Part shown: positions 1-8,999 of the stretch, piece after piece
Position numbering within the stretch: the stretch's first letter is position 1
Layout of the letters: the number at the start of each line of letters is the position of its first letter
Assembly: GCF_003339505.1 (NCBI RefSeq)
Contig: NZ_QPIW01000017.1
Location: 86,388 to 150,387, forward strand
DNA length: 64,000 nt
Direction of reading: 5' to 3'
DNA from: Runella aurantiaca
GTDB taxonomy: Bacteria > Bacteroidota > Bacteroidia > Cytophagales > Spirosomataceae
Position numbers and translations under genes: made by a program
Notes under the pieces: model-generated
What the model saw: the letters and a program-made list of their open reading frames with translations, nothing else
The model's database searches: none
What the model was told of the DNA's origin: nothing

Positions 1-766
1 TATCAATTTCATGAAACGAAATAATTCGCTCTGTTGTCTCATCCTGTACCAATTGAATGATTGAATAATCGAGTGCTTTAAGAAAAGAGCATACTTCAGC
101 CGCTCTCTTTTGGGTAAATTCAAAGACTTCATCACTAAAACTATCCAGCACTTCGCAAATAATATAGGGGCGATTCTTACGAATCAGTTTTTCCATCCCA
201 TTCAACGCCTCCAATTCAGCACCTTCAATATCAATCTTTATGCAATTAATGGGTGCATCCAATTCCAAAATATCTAGATTGAGCGATATGATGGGCTCCT
301 TCAACTTAAAAAATTGTGGTCGGAGTTCTTCTATAATCGACGCTGTAGGATCCGCATCATTGTTTCTTTCCAAGAATATCTGCCCTAATTTATCAGAAAG
401 CGCGAAATTATAAATGTGGCAATTTTTTAAATTATTAACCCTTACTAATTCTTTTAAGTAATAACAGCAAGATATGGCAGGCTCAAAGCCGATGTAGTTT
501 ATTTGTTTTTCAGCAGTCTTGACAGATAAGAGCGTTTGCCCAATATTTGCCCCCACATCAACAAATGTTTGTCCATCTGAAACAAACAACTCATTTACGA
601 GTAAATAAAGCCAATTGGGTTTTAAATAAAGATTTGGATATCCAAGTCCTCCAACAACAGGAACATTAATTTTATGGCGAGCGTATGATATTCTTTTTGA
701 TACATTAAAGAAATTCAGCAAGCTTAATTTCTTTAATATCTTAAATTCTAAATTTTCAAGTATCAT
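1..766 (-). CDS. FkbM family methyltransferase, 3' end cut by window edge
   Basis: A class I SAM-dependent methyltransferase of the FkbM type, expected to O-methylate a sugar or another part of the surface glycan. Translating from the ATG at 764-766 gives an open frame that runs off the left edge after about 255 codons. Residues 70-77 read DVGANIGQ, the glycine-rich SAM-binding motif I. Further on there is FEPA (end of strand 2, SAM ribose contact) and KIDIEGAE, a typical FkbM motif. It is the most distal gene seen of the polysaccharide operon, 99 bases after the preceding glycosyltransferase. The start follows a weakly purine-rich stretch and is the only plausible ATG. The family call is firm; the methylated substrate is unknown. 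Confidence 0.85.
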   Translation of the reverse strand, partial: MILENLEFKILKKLSLLNFFNVSKRISYARHKINVPVVGGLGYPNLYLKPNWLYLLVNELFVSDGQTFVDVGANIGQTLLSVKTAEKQINYIGFEPAISCCYYLKELVRVNNLKNCHIYNFALSDKLGQIFLERNNDADPTASIIEELRPQFFKLKEPIISLNLDILELDAPINCIKIDIEGAELEALNGMEKLIRKNRPYIICEVLDSFSDEVFEFTQKRAAEVCSFLKALDYSIIQLVQDETTERIISFHEID

Positions 767-865
767 ACTTTTTTATCCCCTTACTTTGTTTTGACCTTGG
801 CTATAAAGACAGTAACCAGTAAACCGAAAAAATACCTTAAAAATCTGATTTCATTGTCTGTGAGC

Positions 866-1870
866 CTATCCAACTAAAAGTTTCACCGATTGAATAGGCG
901 AGGCATACTTTTCATAATAGGCATACGCTCCCTTTTCTAAATGCCGTCTGTATTCTTGATTAGTAAGCAAAAGTTCAATGGCTTTTTTTATCTCATCTTC
1001 TTGGCCAGATACATAATGAATGTGCTTACCATGTTCAAGCGGAGCGGGTAAGTCATTTATCAAGGGCGTTGAAATAATGGCTTTGCCTAAGGCCAAATAC
1101 TCCCCCAATTTCCACCCGTGGCACATAGCCCAAGCGGGCGTATTAAAAACGAGCGTTGAGTCCTTGATTTTGGCAATGTATTCTTCTTTCAAAATCCAAT
1201 CCGTATCTAACATTAAATGTTGAAAACGAGGATTCATATTTTTGATTTGACTATACACAAATCCCCCTTCAAAATGCAGATTTTTGATTGATTTACAAAC
1301 CTCAAAAAAGCGAGCGCGGTATAAATTAACGGTTTCATCATTACGAATCCATTCGTCACTGTTCCACAAGGCACTCACGGAGAAAACATAATCACTCTTT
1401 GATTCACCGGGACGATAACTTTCAATCGGAAGATGCCTGTTGTGCTTTATATACTTTGACAAAAATCGCTTGGTCTGCTTCAACGGAGGGGTTGATCTAA
1501 GACAATTTGCACCCGCAAGGAACACGCTATAGTATAAACTCCATGTTTTGATACCAAAACTTGGGGCTAATTTTATGATTTTGGTCCTTAATTCTTCGGG
1601 AGTTGCCTTTTCATTATAATTGATTTTGCCGTAAAAATCGCACCATTCATAATCTTCCCGCTCCACGGTGGTTGCGTCACTCCAATCAATCACGTACCTG
1701 CTGATTCTCGCTCCACTTTCTACCACAAACTTTAAAGCTAGATTAGGTTTATTTCCATTAAAATAACGACTGGAAAACTGAACGTTTTGTCTGCCATAAA
1801 TTTCATACAGACCTTGAATATAAAACGCCGTATAATCTACATCTGTCCAAGGGTCAAGATACACTTTCAT
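866..1870 (-). CDS. Glycosyltransferase, GT-B fold (group 1-like)
   Basis: A 334-residue cytoplasmic protein that probably adds one sugar to the growing surface polysaccharide. The C-terminal third looks like a GT-B nucleotide-sugar-binding domain: GEYLALGKAIISTPL near residues 260-275 matches the usual 'E.lA.GkPvi.t' segment of group 1 transferases. It is followed by a stretch resembling the 'l..Ll.n...r..l...a...Y...y' C-terminal helix. The N-terminal half is divergent and I cannot assign a CAZy family. The start is ATG, 7 bases after the stop of the upstream methyltransferase gene, so they are co-transcribed. Donor and acceptor are unknown. Confidence 0.7.
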   Translation of the reverse strand: MKVYLDPWTDVDYTAFYIQGLYEIYGRQNVQFSSRYFNGNKPNLALKFVVESGARISRYVIDWSDATTVEREDYEWCDFYGKINYNEKATPEELRTKIIKLAPSFGIKTWSLYYSVFLAGANCLRSTPPLKQTKRFLSKYIKHNRHLPIESYRPGESKSDYVFSVSALWNSDEWIRNDETVNLYRARFFEVCKSIKNLHFEGGFVYSQIKNMNPRFQHLMLDTDWILKEEYIAKIKDSTLVFNTPAWAMCHGWKLGEYLALGKAIISTPLINDLPAPLEHGKHIHYVSGQEDEIKKAIELLLTNQEYRRHLEKGAYAYYEKYASPIQSVKLLVG

Positions 1871-1877
1871 GGGTAAC

Positions 1878-2633
1878 CTACTTCAATTGAGCCAGCACAC
1901 AAACATCTTCGTTTGGCCGATTGTGGGTAAAAGGAATATTGGCCATTTCATCTTCAAGCGTAATTTCTCGGGCGTTTTTAAATTTCCCAACCGTCTCCAT
2001 TTGATAAAGTAACCCCTCCGCGTCATAGCACCATTCGTGTTTTTCAAACGGCAGACTATGCGAAAAAACAGAAAAATAGAAGCTGTTGGGACTATCCTTA
2101 GGGATTCGGTTCAAAGCCCAATCAAAATTATTTCTAATTTGGCCTGACAAATAAAATCCGATGTACTTTCTCAAATCGGGCGTAGAGATGAGGATGTACC
2201 CGTCTTTGTTGAGGAGTTTAGCACAATTCTCCAGCACCGTTCTACCTGCCTCAGGCGTAAAATGTTCAAACACGTGCTGCATCCGTATCAAGTCAAATTT
2301 ACCGAGTTTTTGAAGGCTCTCATCGGTGGCATTGACCATATCTAGTCGGTAATATTTCCCTTTTTGATTGACCAATGTTTCGGGAAACAGGTCGATATAC
2401 ACAAAATAGTCATCAAACGTGCCTCCGCAACCGATTTCTAACCAGCGTGTTTTGCCTTGTGCCACCAGTTTTTCCTTTAATCCTCCATTGGCGCGCGCTT
2501 TTATAAATATCCCCTTGTCTTCCAACATCGGGTACTCTTGTTCTAGTTTTGCCAGTTGATAGGTCTTTATTTTTCGTTTCGTAACGACCATAAACCCTAA
2601 CTTATCAAGGATTCCAGAAAGAAATTGCTTCAT
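1878..2633 (-). CDS. Class I SAM-dependent methyltransferase
   Basis: A 251-residue methyltransferase with RWLEIGCGG near residues 62-70 as motif I and DLFPE as the acidic end of strand 2. It also has a 'DLIRMQHVFEHFTPE' segment, the methyltransf_11/23 pattern in which a bidentate EH(F/L) follows strand 4, and 'LLNKDGYILISTPD' for strand 5. This layout is common in proteins that methylate sugars or lipid-linked glycans in polysaccharide loci. The gene lies 11 bases downstream of a GT2 gene and 7 bases upstream of a GT-B gene, so it belongs to the same operon. The exact substrate cannot be read from the sequence. Confidence 0.8.
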   Translation of the reverse strand: MKQFLSGILDKLGFMVVTKRKIKTYQLAKLEQEYPMLEDKGIFIKARANGGLKEKLVAQGKTRWLEIGCGGTFDDYFVYIDLFPETLVNQKGKYYRLDMVNATDESLQKLGKFDLIRMQHVFEHFTPEAGRTVLENCAKLLNKDGYILISTPDLRKYIGFYLSGQIRNNFDWALNRIPKDSPNSFYFSVFSHSLPFEKHEWCYDAEGLLYQMETVGKFKNAREITLEDEMANIPFTHNRPNEDVCVLAQLK

Positions 2634-2644
2634 AATAAACTGTT

Positions 2645-3445
2645 TTACAAATACTTATCGACTCTAAAAAAGAGTCGGTAGAGATTAAGGACCATAAACC
2701 AAGCCCACTTACTTTTTTTCAACCTGCGCATGATTTGACCGTCACGCGCAAACTCTTCATAATCCAACCGGATATTGGGCGGCAGTACCTGCTCCAACAC
2801 CATTTTTCGTTCCTGTTTATCCAATGCTTTGTTGGTACTGCTGATTCCGTTGGGGTCAAACCACACCAAATCAATGTCTTTATAAACGACTTTTTCGTTG
2901 TTTAATCCGATGGCAATGAGGTAAAATTTCCAATCCGATACGATTTTGAGCGATTCATCGTACAACCCATAAGTATCAAACAGCGACTTTTTGATGTAAG
3001 CGGGCGCGTGAAAAAACGTAGAGACATACATATCAAACAGGGTCACTTGTCGGCCCGCAAAACTACGTTCTACCTGCATTTGCCCATTAACCTCCCGAAT
3101 TTTATTACCATACAAAATACTGCAATCAGGTATTTTATCAAGCATCTCCGCAGTCACATCGGGTGCTATTAGATAATCTCCCGAGTTGAGAAATTGGCAA
3201 TAATCGCCTTTTGCTTTCAAAATCCCTTTGTTCATGGCATGATAAATACCATTGTCTGGCTCACTTATCCAATAGTTGATTTTATCAGAATATTTCTTAA
3301 TTATATCCAGACTCCCGTCGGTCGAACCACCATCAATCACCAAATATTCAAATTCATCCGAGGTTTGATTAACCACGCTTTCGATGGTCTTTTTCAGCCC
3401 TTCAACGTTGTTGTAATTAATGGTAATGATAGACAGCTTGGGCAT
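2645..3445 (-). CDS. Glycosyltransferase family 2
   Basis: A 266-residue GT-A transferase of family 2, related to WcaA/SpsA. The N-terminus reads PKLSIITINYNN, followed by the DGGSTDGS nucleotide-binding segment and EPDNGIYHAMNKG and FLNSGDY segments that hold the donor-binding and DxD-like residues. I take the ATG at 3443-3445 as the start. A longer frame from 3508 would overlap the upstream epimerase gene by 55 bases and adds 21 residues not typical of the family. This gene is a clear paralogue of the GT2 genes at 6629 and 8148, with the same motif spacing. The sugar transferred is unknown. Confidence 0.88.
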   Translation of the reverse strand: MPKLSIITINYNNVEGLKKTIESVVNQTSDEFEYLVIDGGSTDGSLDIIKKYSDKINYWISEPDNGIYHAMNKGILKAKGDYCQFLNSGDYLIAPDVTAEMLDKIPDCSILYGNKIREVNGQMQVERSFAGRQVTLFDMYVSTFFHAPAYIKKSLFDTYGLYDESLKIVSDWKFYLIAIGLNNEKVVYKDIDLVWFDPNGISSTNKALDKQERKMVLEQVLPPNIRLDYEEFARDGQIMRRLKKSKWAWFMVLNLYRLFFRVDKYL

Positions 3446-3453
3446 GATTGTAC

Positions 3454-4419
3454 TTACATCAACACTTTGCCAAATGGTAAACGGCGCAAAAATTGCACCC
3501 TCTCCCACTTATACGTATTATAAATACCCTGCCGAATATCCGTTAACATAAGACTTGCGACATTTCGCTTCAACTCATTGATATTTAATGAAATATCACG
3601 AACATCTGCTTTAACCGAACTCCTATAATTAACCTCTATTTCGGGTTCTAATTCTCGGATATACTCCACAATTTGATTAATAGAGGTCGTTTGCCCACTT
3701 CCCAAATTCAGAATCAGATTTCTTTTATTATTAACCAAAAGGGCATAAATCACCGCCACCGCATCCTTTATATAAAGGTAATCTTTAGCCTGTTGTCCAT
3801 CTCCCCAAATCTCCAAAGGCTGTTGGTTAATTGCTTTTCGGATGGCTATATTAATAATACCCTGTTTATCGGAAGTGTGAAACTCGCCAAACAAATTGGA
3901 AGGCCTAAGTATCAAATAATTAATACCGTAATTTCTATGAAAAAGTTGAATATATTCTTCGATTGACCATTTTATAATGCCGTAAGAGCTGATGGGCTTA
4001 CACAGGTCTGTTTCTTTGGCACCTCCCGGAGCACCGTTGTTCCCATACAATGCCCCCCCCGAAGAGAAAAATAAGATAAAGTTACATTTAAAACGTCTCA
4101 TCAATTCCAGCAATCTTATTGTCCCTATTAAATCTTGCTGAATATCCCCCCTAATAGTATCATTTGAGGTCACGGGTACGGACGAACTTGCAATATGAAA
4201 AACACCATCAAAATTGTATTTTCCAAAAATGGAATTCAGGAGAACTTCATCACAATAATCCCCCATGATGTATTCTACATGAGGGTGATTTATTTGGGGA
4301 ACTTTGTTTCTGCATATACAAACAAAATGGTATTCGTTTACTAAGTCGTTCTCAGTAATATAGTGTATTAGGTTTGAGCCAATAAACCCTGCACCTCCAA
4401 TGACCAAAATAGTCTTCAT
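3454..4419 (-). CDS. NAD-dependent epimerase/dehydratase (extended SDR)
   Basis: A 321-residue extended short-chain dehydrogenase acting on a nucleotide sugar, probably an epimerase, dehydratase or reductase for a glycan precursor. The N-terminal GGAGFIGSN is the Rossmann NAD(P) motif (GxxGxxG). An SSGGALYG segment precedes YGIIK, which supplies the catalytic Tyr and Lys. The C-terminus binds the sugar part. It sits 8 bases upstream of a GT2 gene. A run of eight G on the coding strand (4053-4060) lies within the SSGGA codons and could slip in replication. The subfamily (GalE-, RmlD- or GDP-sugar type) cannot be fixed by eye. Confidence 0.85.
   Translation of the reverse strand: MKTILVIGGAGFIGSNLIHYITENDLVNEYHFVCICRNKVPQINHPHVEYIMGDYCDEVLLNSIFGKYNFDGVFHIASSSVPVTSNDTIRGDIQQDLIGTIRLLELMRRFKCNFILFFSSGGALYGNNGAPGGAKETDLCKPISSYGIIKWSIEEYIQLFHRNYGINYLILRPSNLFGEFHTSDKQGIINIAIRKAINQQPLEIWGDGQQAKDYLYIKDAVAVIYALLVNNKRNLILNLGSGQTTSINQIVEYIRELEPEIEVNYRSSVKADVRDISLNINELKRNVASLMLTDIRQGIYNTYKWERVQFLRRLPFGKVLM
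4053..4060 (-). repeat. G8 homopolymer (coding strand) inside the epimerase gene
   Basis: Eight C on the plus strand, G8 on the coding strand, inside the epimerase reading frame. The frame is intact in this copy. Such tracts can slip during replication and switch a gene on and off, but eight bases is near the lower limit for that. Confidence 0.5.
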
Positions 4420-4449
4420 TTTTGTAAGTCAATGGTAGTCAAAACCAAT

Positions 4450-5688
4450 TCAGAGAGCGTTTTCAAGAATTTGCAAATACCTATCCCGTCCACCATATAG
4501 GTTCATGGTAAAATCTCGACACTGTTTTGAGATGATATCCAACTCAGCTTGCGGTAGTCTTATTAAATAATCGATTCCTTTTGCCAAATCCTCCGAACTG
4601 CCAAACGCCGCGAGATAGCCCGTTTCTCTAGTATGTACCAACTCTGATCCTAATCCTGTTTTGAAAGAAACCACCGGCGTACCGCACAAAACAGCCTGAT
4701 TAATCATTGTAGGCCCCGAATCTTCCAACGAGGGGCACACAAAAATATCAGCCGCTTGGTAGGCTTTAATCAAGTCTTCTTCGGATAAATTCCCCACCAA
4801 CTTCATATTTTCGTATTGAAGCGGTAAGGTCGCCGCTCCCGCCACCAACAGCGTTACATTGGTGAGGTCAATGGTTTTTAAAGCATCAATAAATAATTGA
4901 ATACCTTTTCTTCTTTCATCCAAAGAGGTAGCCCCAAAGAAAATAACTCTATGGTCTTTTGGAAGCGAAAAAAAATCTTTCGCGGCCATTTTGTCCCCTG
5001 GGCTATATTTGGCTTCGTCCACAAAATACCCCGGCATTTTCATAATTTGCTGATTTTTAAATACCGACGAACACATGGCTCTTTCGTAATCGTTTTCAGA
5101 AAAGACCAATAATCGGGTATTTGAAGGCAAATGTTGTTTTTTGAAGGCCAGATTTTTCTGAGGCAACCAATGATAGTTTGCATCTACAATGGCAGGACAG
5201 TCACTGCAATCATTGTGATATCCGCCACACTCCCATGGATAATGGCAGCCTCCCGTCATGGGAGCATTGTCCAACATTAGCCAAACAATTTGCGCTCCCG
5301 TCAGCTGACATAATTCATCAATTAGTTTTGTGTTGATAAAATCCGTTACCCAATGAATGACGATAGTATCTGGTTTTTTTGGAATAAGGGACAATAGCTT
5401 TTTAGCGGTTGCTCTTGGATACTTTTCAAAACTGTTGTAAAAGTAATAATCATAGTCTAAACTGACCTTCGACCATTCTTTTTGGAATATTTTACGGCGT
5501 ATTTTGGGGAGGCTGTTTTCAAACTTCGAATCGGGATAGTGTATAGCATGTGGATAGTTTGCTTTCACATCTCTAACAATCAAGTAAGAATCGTAACCTG
5601 CCCCCAGCAGAAGATCATTGAAATGAGTCGTAAACTTTCCCGCGCCGCTGTAATCAATTGCCGATAGATTTAATACTGTTTTTTTCAT
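4450..5688 (-). CDS. Glycosyltransferase family 4 (group 1, GT-B)
   Basis: A 412-residue GT-B transferase. The N-terminal domain has 'DYSGAGKFTTHF', typical of group 1 transferases. A cysteine-rich stretch (GGCHYPWECGGY followed by CSDCPAI, about residues 147-167) is characteristic of WcaC/WcaL-like colanic-acid transferases and probably binds metal or stabilises a loop. The C-terminal domain carries 'FGATSLDERRKGIQLFIDAL' and 'CPSLEDSGPTMINQAVLCGTPVVSF', the donor-binding E(x7)E region of GT4. The start ATG lies 7 bases after the stop of the preceding gene. It is a retaining transferase in the polysaccharide operon; donor unknown. Confidence 0.88.
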   Translation of the reverse strand: MKKTVLNLSAIDYSGAGKFTTHFNDLLLGAGYDSYLIVRDVKANYPHAIHYPDSKFENSLPKIRRKIFQKEWSKVSLDYDYYFYNSFEKYPRATAKKLLSLIPKKPDTIVIHWVTDFINTKLIDELCQLTGAQIVWLMLDNAPMTGGCHYPWECGGYHNDCSDCPAIVDANYHWLPQKNLAFKKQHLPSNTRLLVFSENDYERAMCSSVFKNQQIMKMPGYFVDEAKYSPGDKMAAKDFFSLPKDHRVIFFGATSLDERRKGIQLFIDALKTIDLTNVTLLVAGAATLPLQYENMKLVGNLSEEDLIKAYQAADIFVCPSLEDSGPTMINQAVLCGTPVVSFKTGLGSELVHTRETGYLAAFGSSEDLAKGIDYLIRLPQAELDIISKQCRDFTMNLYGGRDRYLQILENAL

Positions 5689-5695
5689 ATCACTA

Positions 5696-6628
5696 TCAAA
5701 GCAACCCCTTATTAATCAGAACCTTAATAATTTTCAATATTACTTTTTTGTAAAACGAACGTTTTTCTTGATTAATGAAACGTTCAAAAAGTATCCAGTC
5801 AAATATAGAATCTAACCTCCGCGTTGGGGGAATTAACGGAAAAGTGAGGTGTTTTAAAGGCAGGTTAGCAAGGGGATCATTTTCATAAAAAGAATGGGTG
5901 GCATCAGCATTGAAGCCAATGTTAGAAATAAGATTGACGGAAGGGACAATCGTTTTTCCACCGTTGAGCCAACGTGCAAAAAGCCATTGAAAATCCCAAA
6001 CATCATTAGGCTCTTCTAGATAAACTTTGTCAAATTCAGCTTTGAAATGCCGAAAATACCGTTGATTATTTAAAAATTTACGAATCGCTTTTTTACTTTC
6101 TTTGCTCTTCCATGCTTCCATGCTGTAGTCAAATTTTTGCCAGGCACGGCGCCAAGTAGCCCAGCCTAAACTGTGTCCCATCAATGAATAAAGATAGGAA
6201 CATCGCCTCCGTCGCCACGATTTCAGGGCATTGGTCCCCGAAATCATGTAAATTGTTTCGTCTTCTTTATAGCGTTTGAGCAAGGCCGAACAATACGGAA
6301 AAAATCCTGCGCTCGGCACACAGTCATCTTCCAAGATAATCCCTGCTTCCACCTGCTCAAAAAACCAAGTAATGGCTTCGGCAGGGCCGCGTCCACAGCC
6401 TCGGTTTTTGTCTCGAAACAAGGTTTTCAATTCACATGGCCAGTCTATTTGTTTGAAAATTTCTCGCGTAGCCTCACATTTCACAACATCGTCAGGTTTG
6501 TCCAGCCTTGGCCCATCAGCGGCCACAAACAAATATTTGGGCTTTATTTTCTTTAGTTCATTAAATACTTTTTGAGCCGCCTGAGGGCGGTTGAAAACAA
6601 TCAACAAAATGGGGACTTCAAACATCAC
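5696..6628 (-). CDS. Glycosyltransferase-like protein, GT-A fold (nucleotide-diphospho-sugar transferase superfamily)
   Basis: A 310-residue protein with an N-terminal 'VPILLIVFNRP', an 'LFVAADGPR' strand and 'GIILEDDCVPS', whose EDD is a likely metal-binding DxD equivalent. These mark a GT-A fold transferase often annotated only as hemolytic-type or nucleotide-diphospho-sugar transferase. It is a paralogue of the gene at 8996-9937, with the same order of motifs (VFN.P, AADGPR, FRD/EQN.GCG+GP, AITWFFE, GIILEDDC, GWATWRR). The stop of the upstream gene and a GTG-ATG start pair read TGAGTGATG, so translation may be coupled. The ATG at 6623-6625 is an equally good start. Confidence 0.75.
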   Translation of the reverse strand: MMFEVPILLIVFNRPQAAQKVFNELKKIKPKYLFVAADGPRLDKPDDVVKCEATREIFKQIDWPCELKTLFRDKNRGCGRGPAEAITWFFEQVEAGIILEDDCVPSAGFFPYCSALLKRYKEDETIYMISGTNALKSWRRRRCSYLYSLMGHSLGWATWRRAWQKFDYSMEAWKSKESKKAIRKFLNNQRYFRHFKAEFDKVYLEEPNDVWDFQWLFARWLNGGKTIVPSVNLISNIGFNADATHSFYENDPLANLPLKHLTFPLIPPTRRLDSIFDWILFERFINQEKRSFYKKVILKIIKVLINKGLL

Positions 6629-7441
6629 TCAATAACTCATTTTAAGCAACTTTCTGATATTTTTTACCACCTTATAAAACAGCACAAGGAATGGATATAA
6701 AATACTCTGGCGCTTATACCACATCAAAATCTCCATTTCTTTTTCCCGTTTTTTCCAGTAATCATAATCCGCTAAAATAGTCGCTGAAAAATACGTACTC
6801 AAAATAGCTTTATGCTCTTTTTGGCTCCACTCATTGGGCTGAGAACTAATCCCCGACATATCATAATAAGACACAAATACGGGCCAATGCTTCACAGTAC
6901 AATTGCCAATAATAATCGCCTTAATCCAAAATTCGTAATCAGAATGAATTTTAAACGCCTCATTATAACCCCCATAGGTATTCAAAAGAGTTCTTTTAAT
7001 AAAAGTACATTGATGACCAATGGTTGCACTAAAAAAATACCGCATAGAAAGCAGAGATGGATATTTCAATTCTTCAATAGTTCCGTTGCTATAAGCGAGA
7101 TAGGAATTACCGTAGATAATATCTTCCACAAAATCCCTCCCGAAATCGTTACTTAACACATTTTCGACCAGCCAATCTCCCGAGTTTAAAAACAAACAAT
7201 AGTCCCCTTTAGCTTGTGCTATGCCCTTATTCATGGCGTTGTAAATCCCTTTGTCGGGTTCTGACAACCAATAATGAATATGATTTTGGTGCTCTTTTAT
7301 ACATTCTAAGCTCCCGTCACTCGACCCGCCATCAATCACAATAAACTCATAATCAGTAAACTGCTGGCTAATTACACTATTGATGGTTTTTTCTAGCCCT
7401 TTGCAGTTGTTGAGATTAATGGTGATGATTGATAATTTCAT
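6629..7441 (-). CDS. Glycosyltransferase family 2
   Basis: A 270-residue inverting GT-A transferase. Motifs from the N-terminus are KLSIITINLNN, DGGSSDGS, SEPDKGIYNAMNKG and FLNSGDWL, the same set as in the paralogues at 2645 and 8148. Lys/Arg-rich helices at the C-terminus may contact the membrane. The start ATG overlaps the stop of the FkbM gene by four bases (7438-7441), so the two are translationally coupled. It acts in the cytoplasm on a lipid-linked glycan intermediate. The sugar is unknown. Confidence 0.87.
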   Translation of the reverse strand: MKLSIITINLNNCKGLEKTINSVISQQFTDYEFIVIDGGSSDGSLECIKEHQNHIHYWLSEPDKGIYNAMNKGIAQAKGDYCLFLNSGDWLVENVLSNDFGRDFVEDIIYGNSYLAYSNGTIEELKYPSLLSMRYFFSATIGHQCTFIKRTLLNTYGGYNEAFKIHSDYEFWIKAIIIGNCTVKHWPVFVSYYDMSGISSQPNEWSQKEHKAILSTYFSATILADYDYWKKREKEMEILMWYKRQSILYPFLVLFYKVVKNIRKLLKMSY

Positions 7442-8148
7442 CGATAAAAATACCCTTCTACCTGAAGCAACTCGCCCGTCTCGTAGTTTCGGTGCCCGCC
7501 TTCTATAAGTTTAAGCTTGAACCCATGATTTCTTAGCAAGTCTACCATTTCCTGCATCAGGGTTTCACCTTCGTACAGCGGCACGATTGACAATTCCAAC
7601 TGGAAGCCGCTAATTTTGGAGAGCGAAGCCATGCACCCTTCAAATACCTGCCTTTCAAATCCTTGCGTGTCTATTTTAACAAAGATATTTTGGCCTGGAA
7701 GATAATATTGCTCAATCACATCATCCAACCGGCGGACCATTACCGTTTGGGTTCCTACATAAACAGAGTCAGGGGCACTTTCTACGTGCACAGGCAGAAT
7801 ATCTAGAATTGAGCTGCTATATGAGTTTTTAGCAAGATTGATTTCGGCCGTCCCGTTGAAATTACCAAGCGCAAATTCCGCTGCTTTCCATCTAAAATCT
7901 CCTTCCGCTTTTTTTTTGAGTTGCTCAAACTCCCGAGGCAAAGGTTCAAAGGAAACGATTTCTCCCCGATACCCGATTTCCCTCATCTTCTGGGCATATT
8001 GACCTACATTGGCACCAATATCAAAAATCAGGTTTATATCGTACTGTTTCAGTAAATCTAGCCGCTGCCTTACCAACGGGTCGGTGGGTAAGTGTAAAAT
8101 ATCATACCCGTATTTTTGGGCTATTTTTTTTAGAAATGTTTTCATCAT
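7438..8148 (-). CDS. FkbM family methyltransferase
   Basis: A 236-residue SAM-dependent methyltransferase. Residues about 40-50 hold FDIGANVGQY (motif I), then SFEPLP, and 'VKIDTQGFE', which is the FkbM version of the KIDxEGxE segment. The N-terminal 'KKYGYDILHLP' pattern is shared with many FkbM proteins of Bacteroidota glycan loci. The start overlaps the upstream GT2 stop by one base (8148), and its own stop overlaps the next start, so three genes form a tightly coupled block. It probably O-methylates a glycosyl residue. Confidence 0.88.
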   Translation of the reverse strand: MMKTFLKKIAQKYGYDILHLPTDPLVRQRLDLLKQYDINLIFDIGANVGQYAQKMREIGYRGEIVSFEPLPREFEQLKKKAEGDFRWKAAEFALGNFNGTAEINLAKNSYSSSILDILPVHVESAPDSVYVGTQTVMVRRLDDVIEQYYLPGQNIFVKIDTQGFERQVFEGCMASLSKISGFQLELSIVPLYEGETLMQEMVDLLRNHGFKLKLIEGGHRNYETGELLQVEGYFYR

Positions 8149-8999
8149 TAGCGGCTAAAGGCCATTTTACGCTTCAAAAAACGGAACAATCTCAAACAAA
8201 ATACTCCTGCCTGAATCAATCCTATCTTTTGAAAATAGGTAAAAACAAGATATTCACGGCTTTCCGACCACCGATTTGACTGTTCTTCCAAGTGCGCCAA
8301 GCGGTCATAATCAGCCAAAAACAAAGGATACTTTTGCTGAAGCACGCTCAGTTGTTCCCTTTTAGGAAGGGAATCAGTGGCAGGATTACAGCTTATCCCA
8401 TCCATATTAAAATAGGATACCACTCCTTGGTAATGCGTATAACTACAACCTTTTTCCAGCAAAGCCTCCACAAAAAAGAGCCAATCAGACGCGATACGAA
8501 GGCTTTCGTTATAATAGCCTATGTTTTCAAACAAAGCTCGTCGAATAAACGTAGACTGATGAGGCAAGCTCCCCTGAAAAAGTATTTTAGCACTCAATAC
8601 ATCTGGCGACACAACGTGCCACTGTATCGTATTTCGTTGGTTATCATAATAATACACATCCCCTGCGATAATATCTGCCGTAAGATTTTCGGAAAAAACA
8701 TCCGCTAACACGGTATGCTTAACCAACCAATCACCCGAATTTAGGAATAAGCAATACCTCCCCTTAGCGACCTTAATGCCTTTGTTCATGGCGTGGTAAA
8801 TCCCACAATCAGGTTCAGAAACCCAATAGGTTAGGTGCTTTGAATATTCTTCAATCACCTTCCCACTGCTATCCGTTGACCCACCATCAATGATAATAAA
8901 CTCGAATAACTGAAAGGTCTGGCTAACAACACTTTCGATGGTTTTTTTCAGACCTGCACTGTTATTTAAATTGATTGTAATCACAGATAGCTGTGTCAT
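8148..8999 (-). CDS. Glycosyltransferase family 2
   Basis: A 283-residue GT2 transferase with TQLSVITINLNN, DGGSTDSSG, SEPDCGIYHAMNKG and FLNSGDWL. It is a third member of the local GT2 paralogue set (with 2645 and 6629). Its start overlaps the stop of the upstream gene by four bases (8996-8999). The C-terminal 'FCLRLFRFLKRKMAF' stretch is basic and amphipathic, which fits peripheral membrane attachment. It is probably responsible for one linkage of the repeat unit. Confidence 0.87.
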   Translation of the reverse strand: MTQLSVITINLNNSAGLKKTIESVVSQTFQLFEFIIIDGGSTDSSGKVIEEYSKHLTYWVSEPDCGIYHAMNKGIKVAKGRYCLFLNSGDWLVKHTVLADVFSENLTADIIAGDVYYYDNQRNTIQWHVVSPDVLSAKILFQGSLPHQSTFIRRALFENIGYYNESLRIASDWLFFVEALLEKGCSYTHYQGVVSYFNMDGISCNPATDSLPKREQLSVLQQKYPLFLADYDRLAHLEEQSNRWSESREYLVFTYFQKIGLIQAGVFCLRLFRFLKRKMAFSR

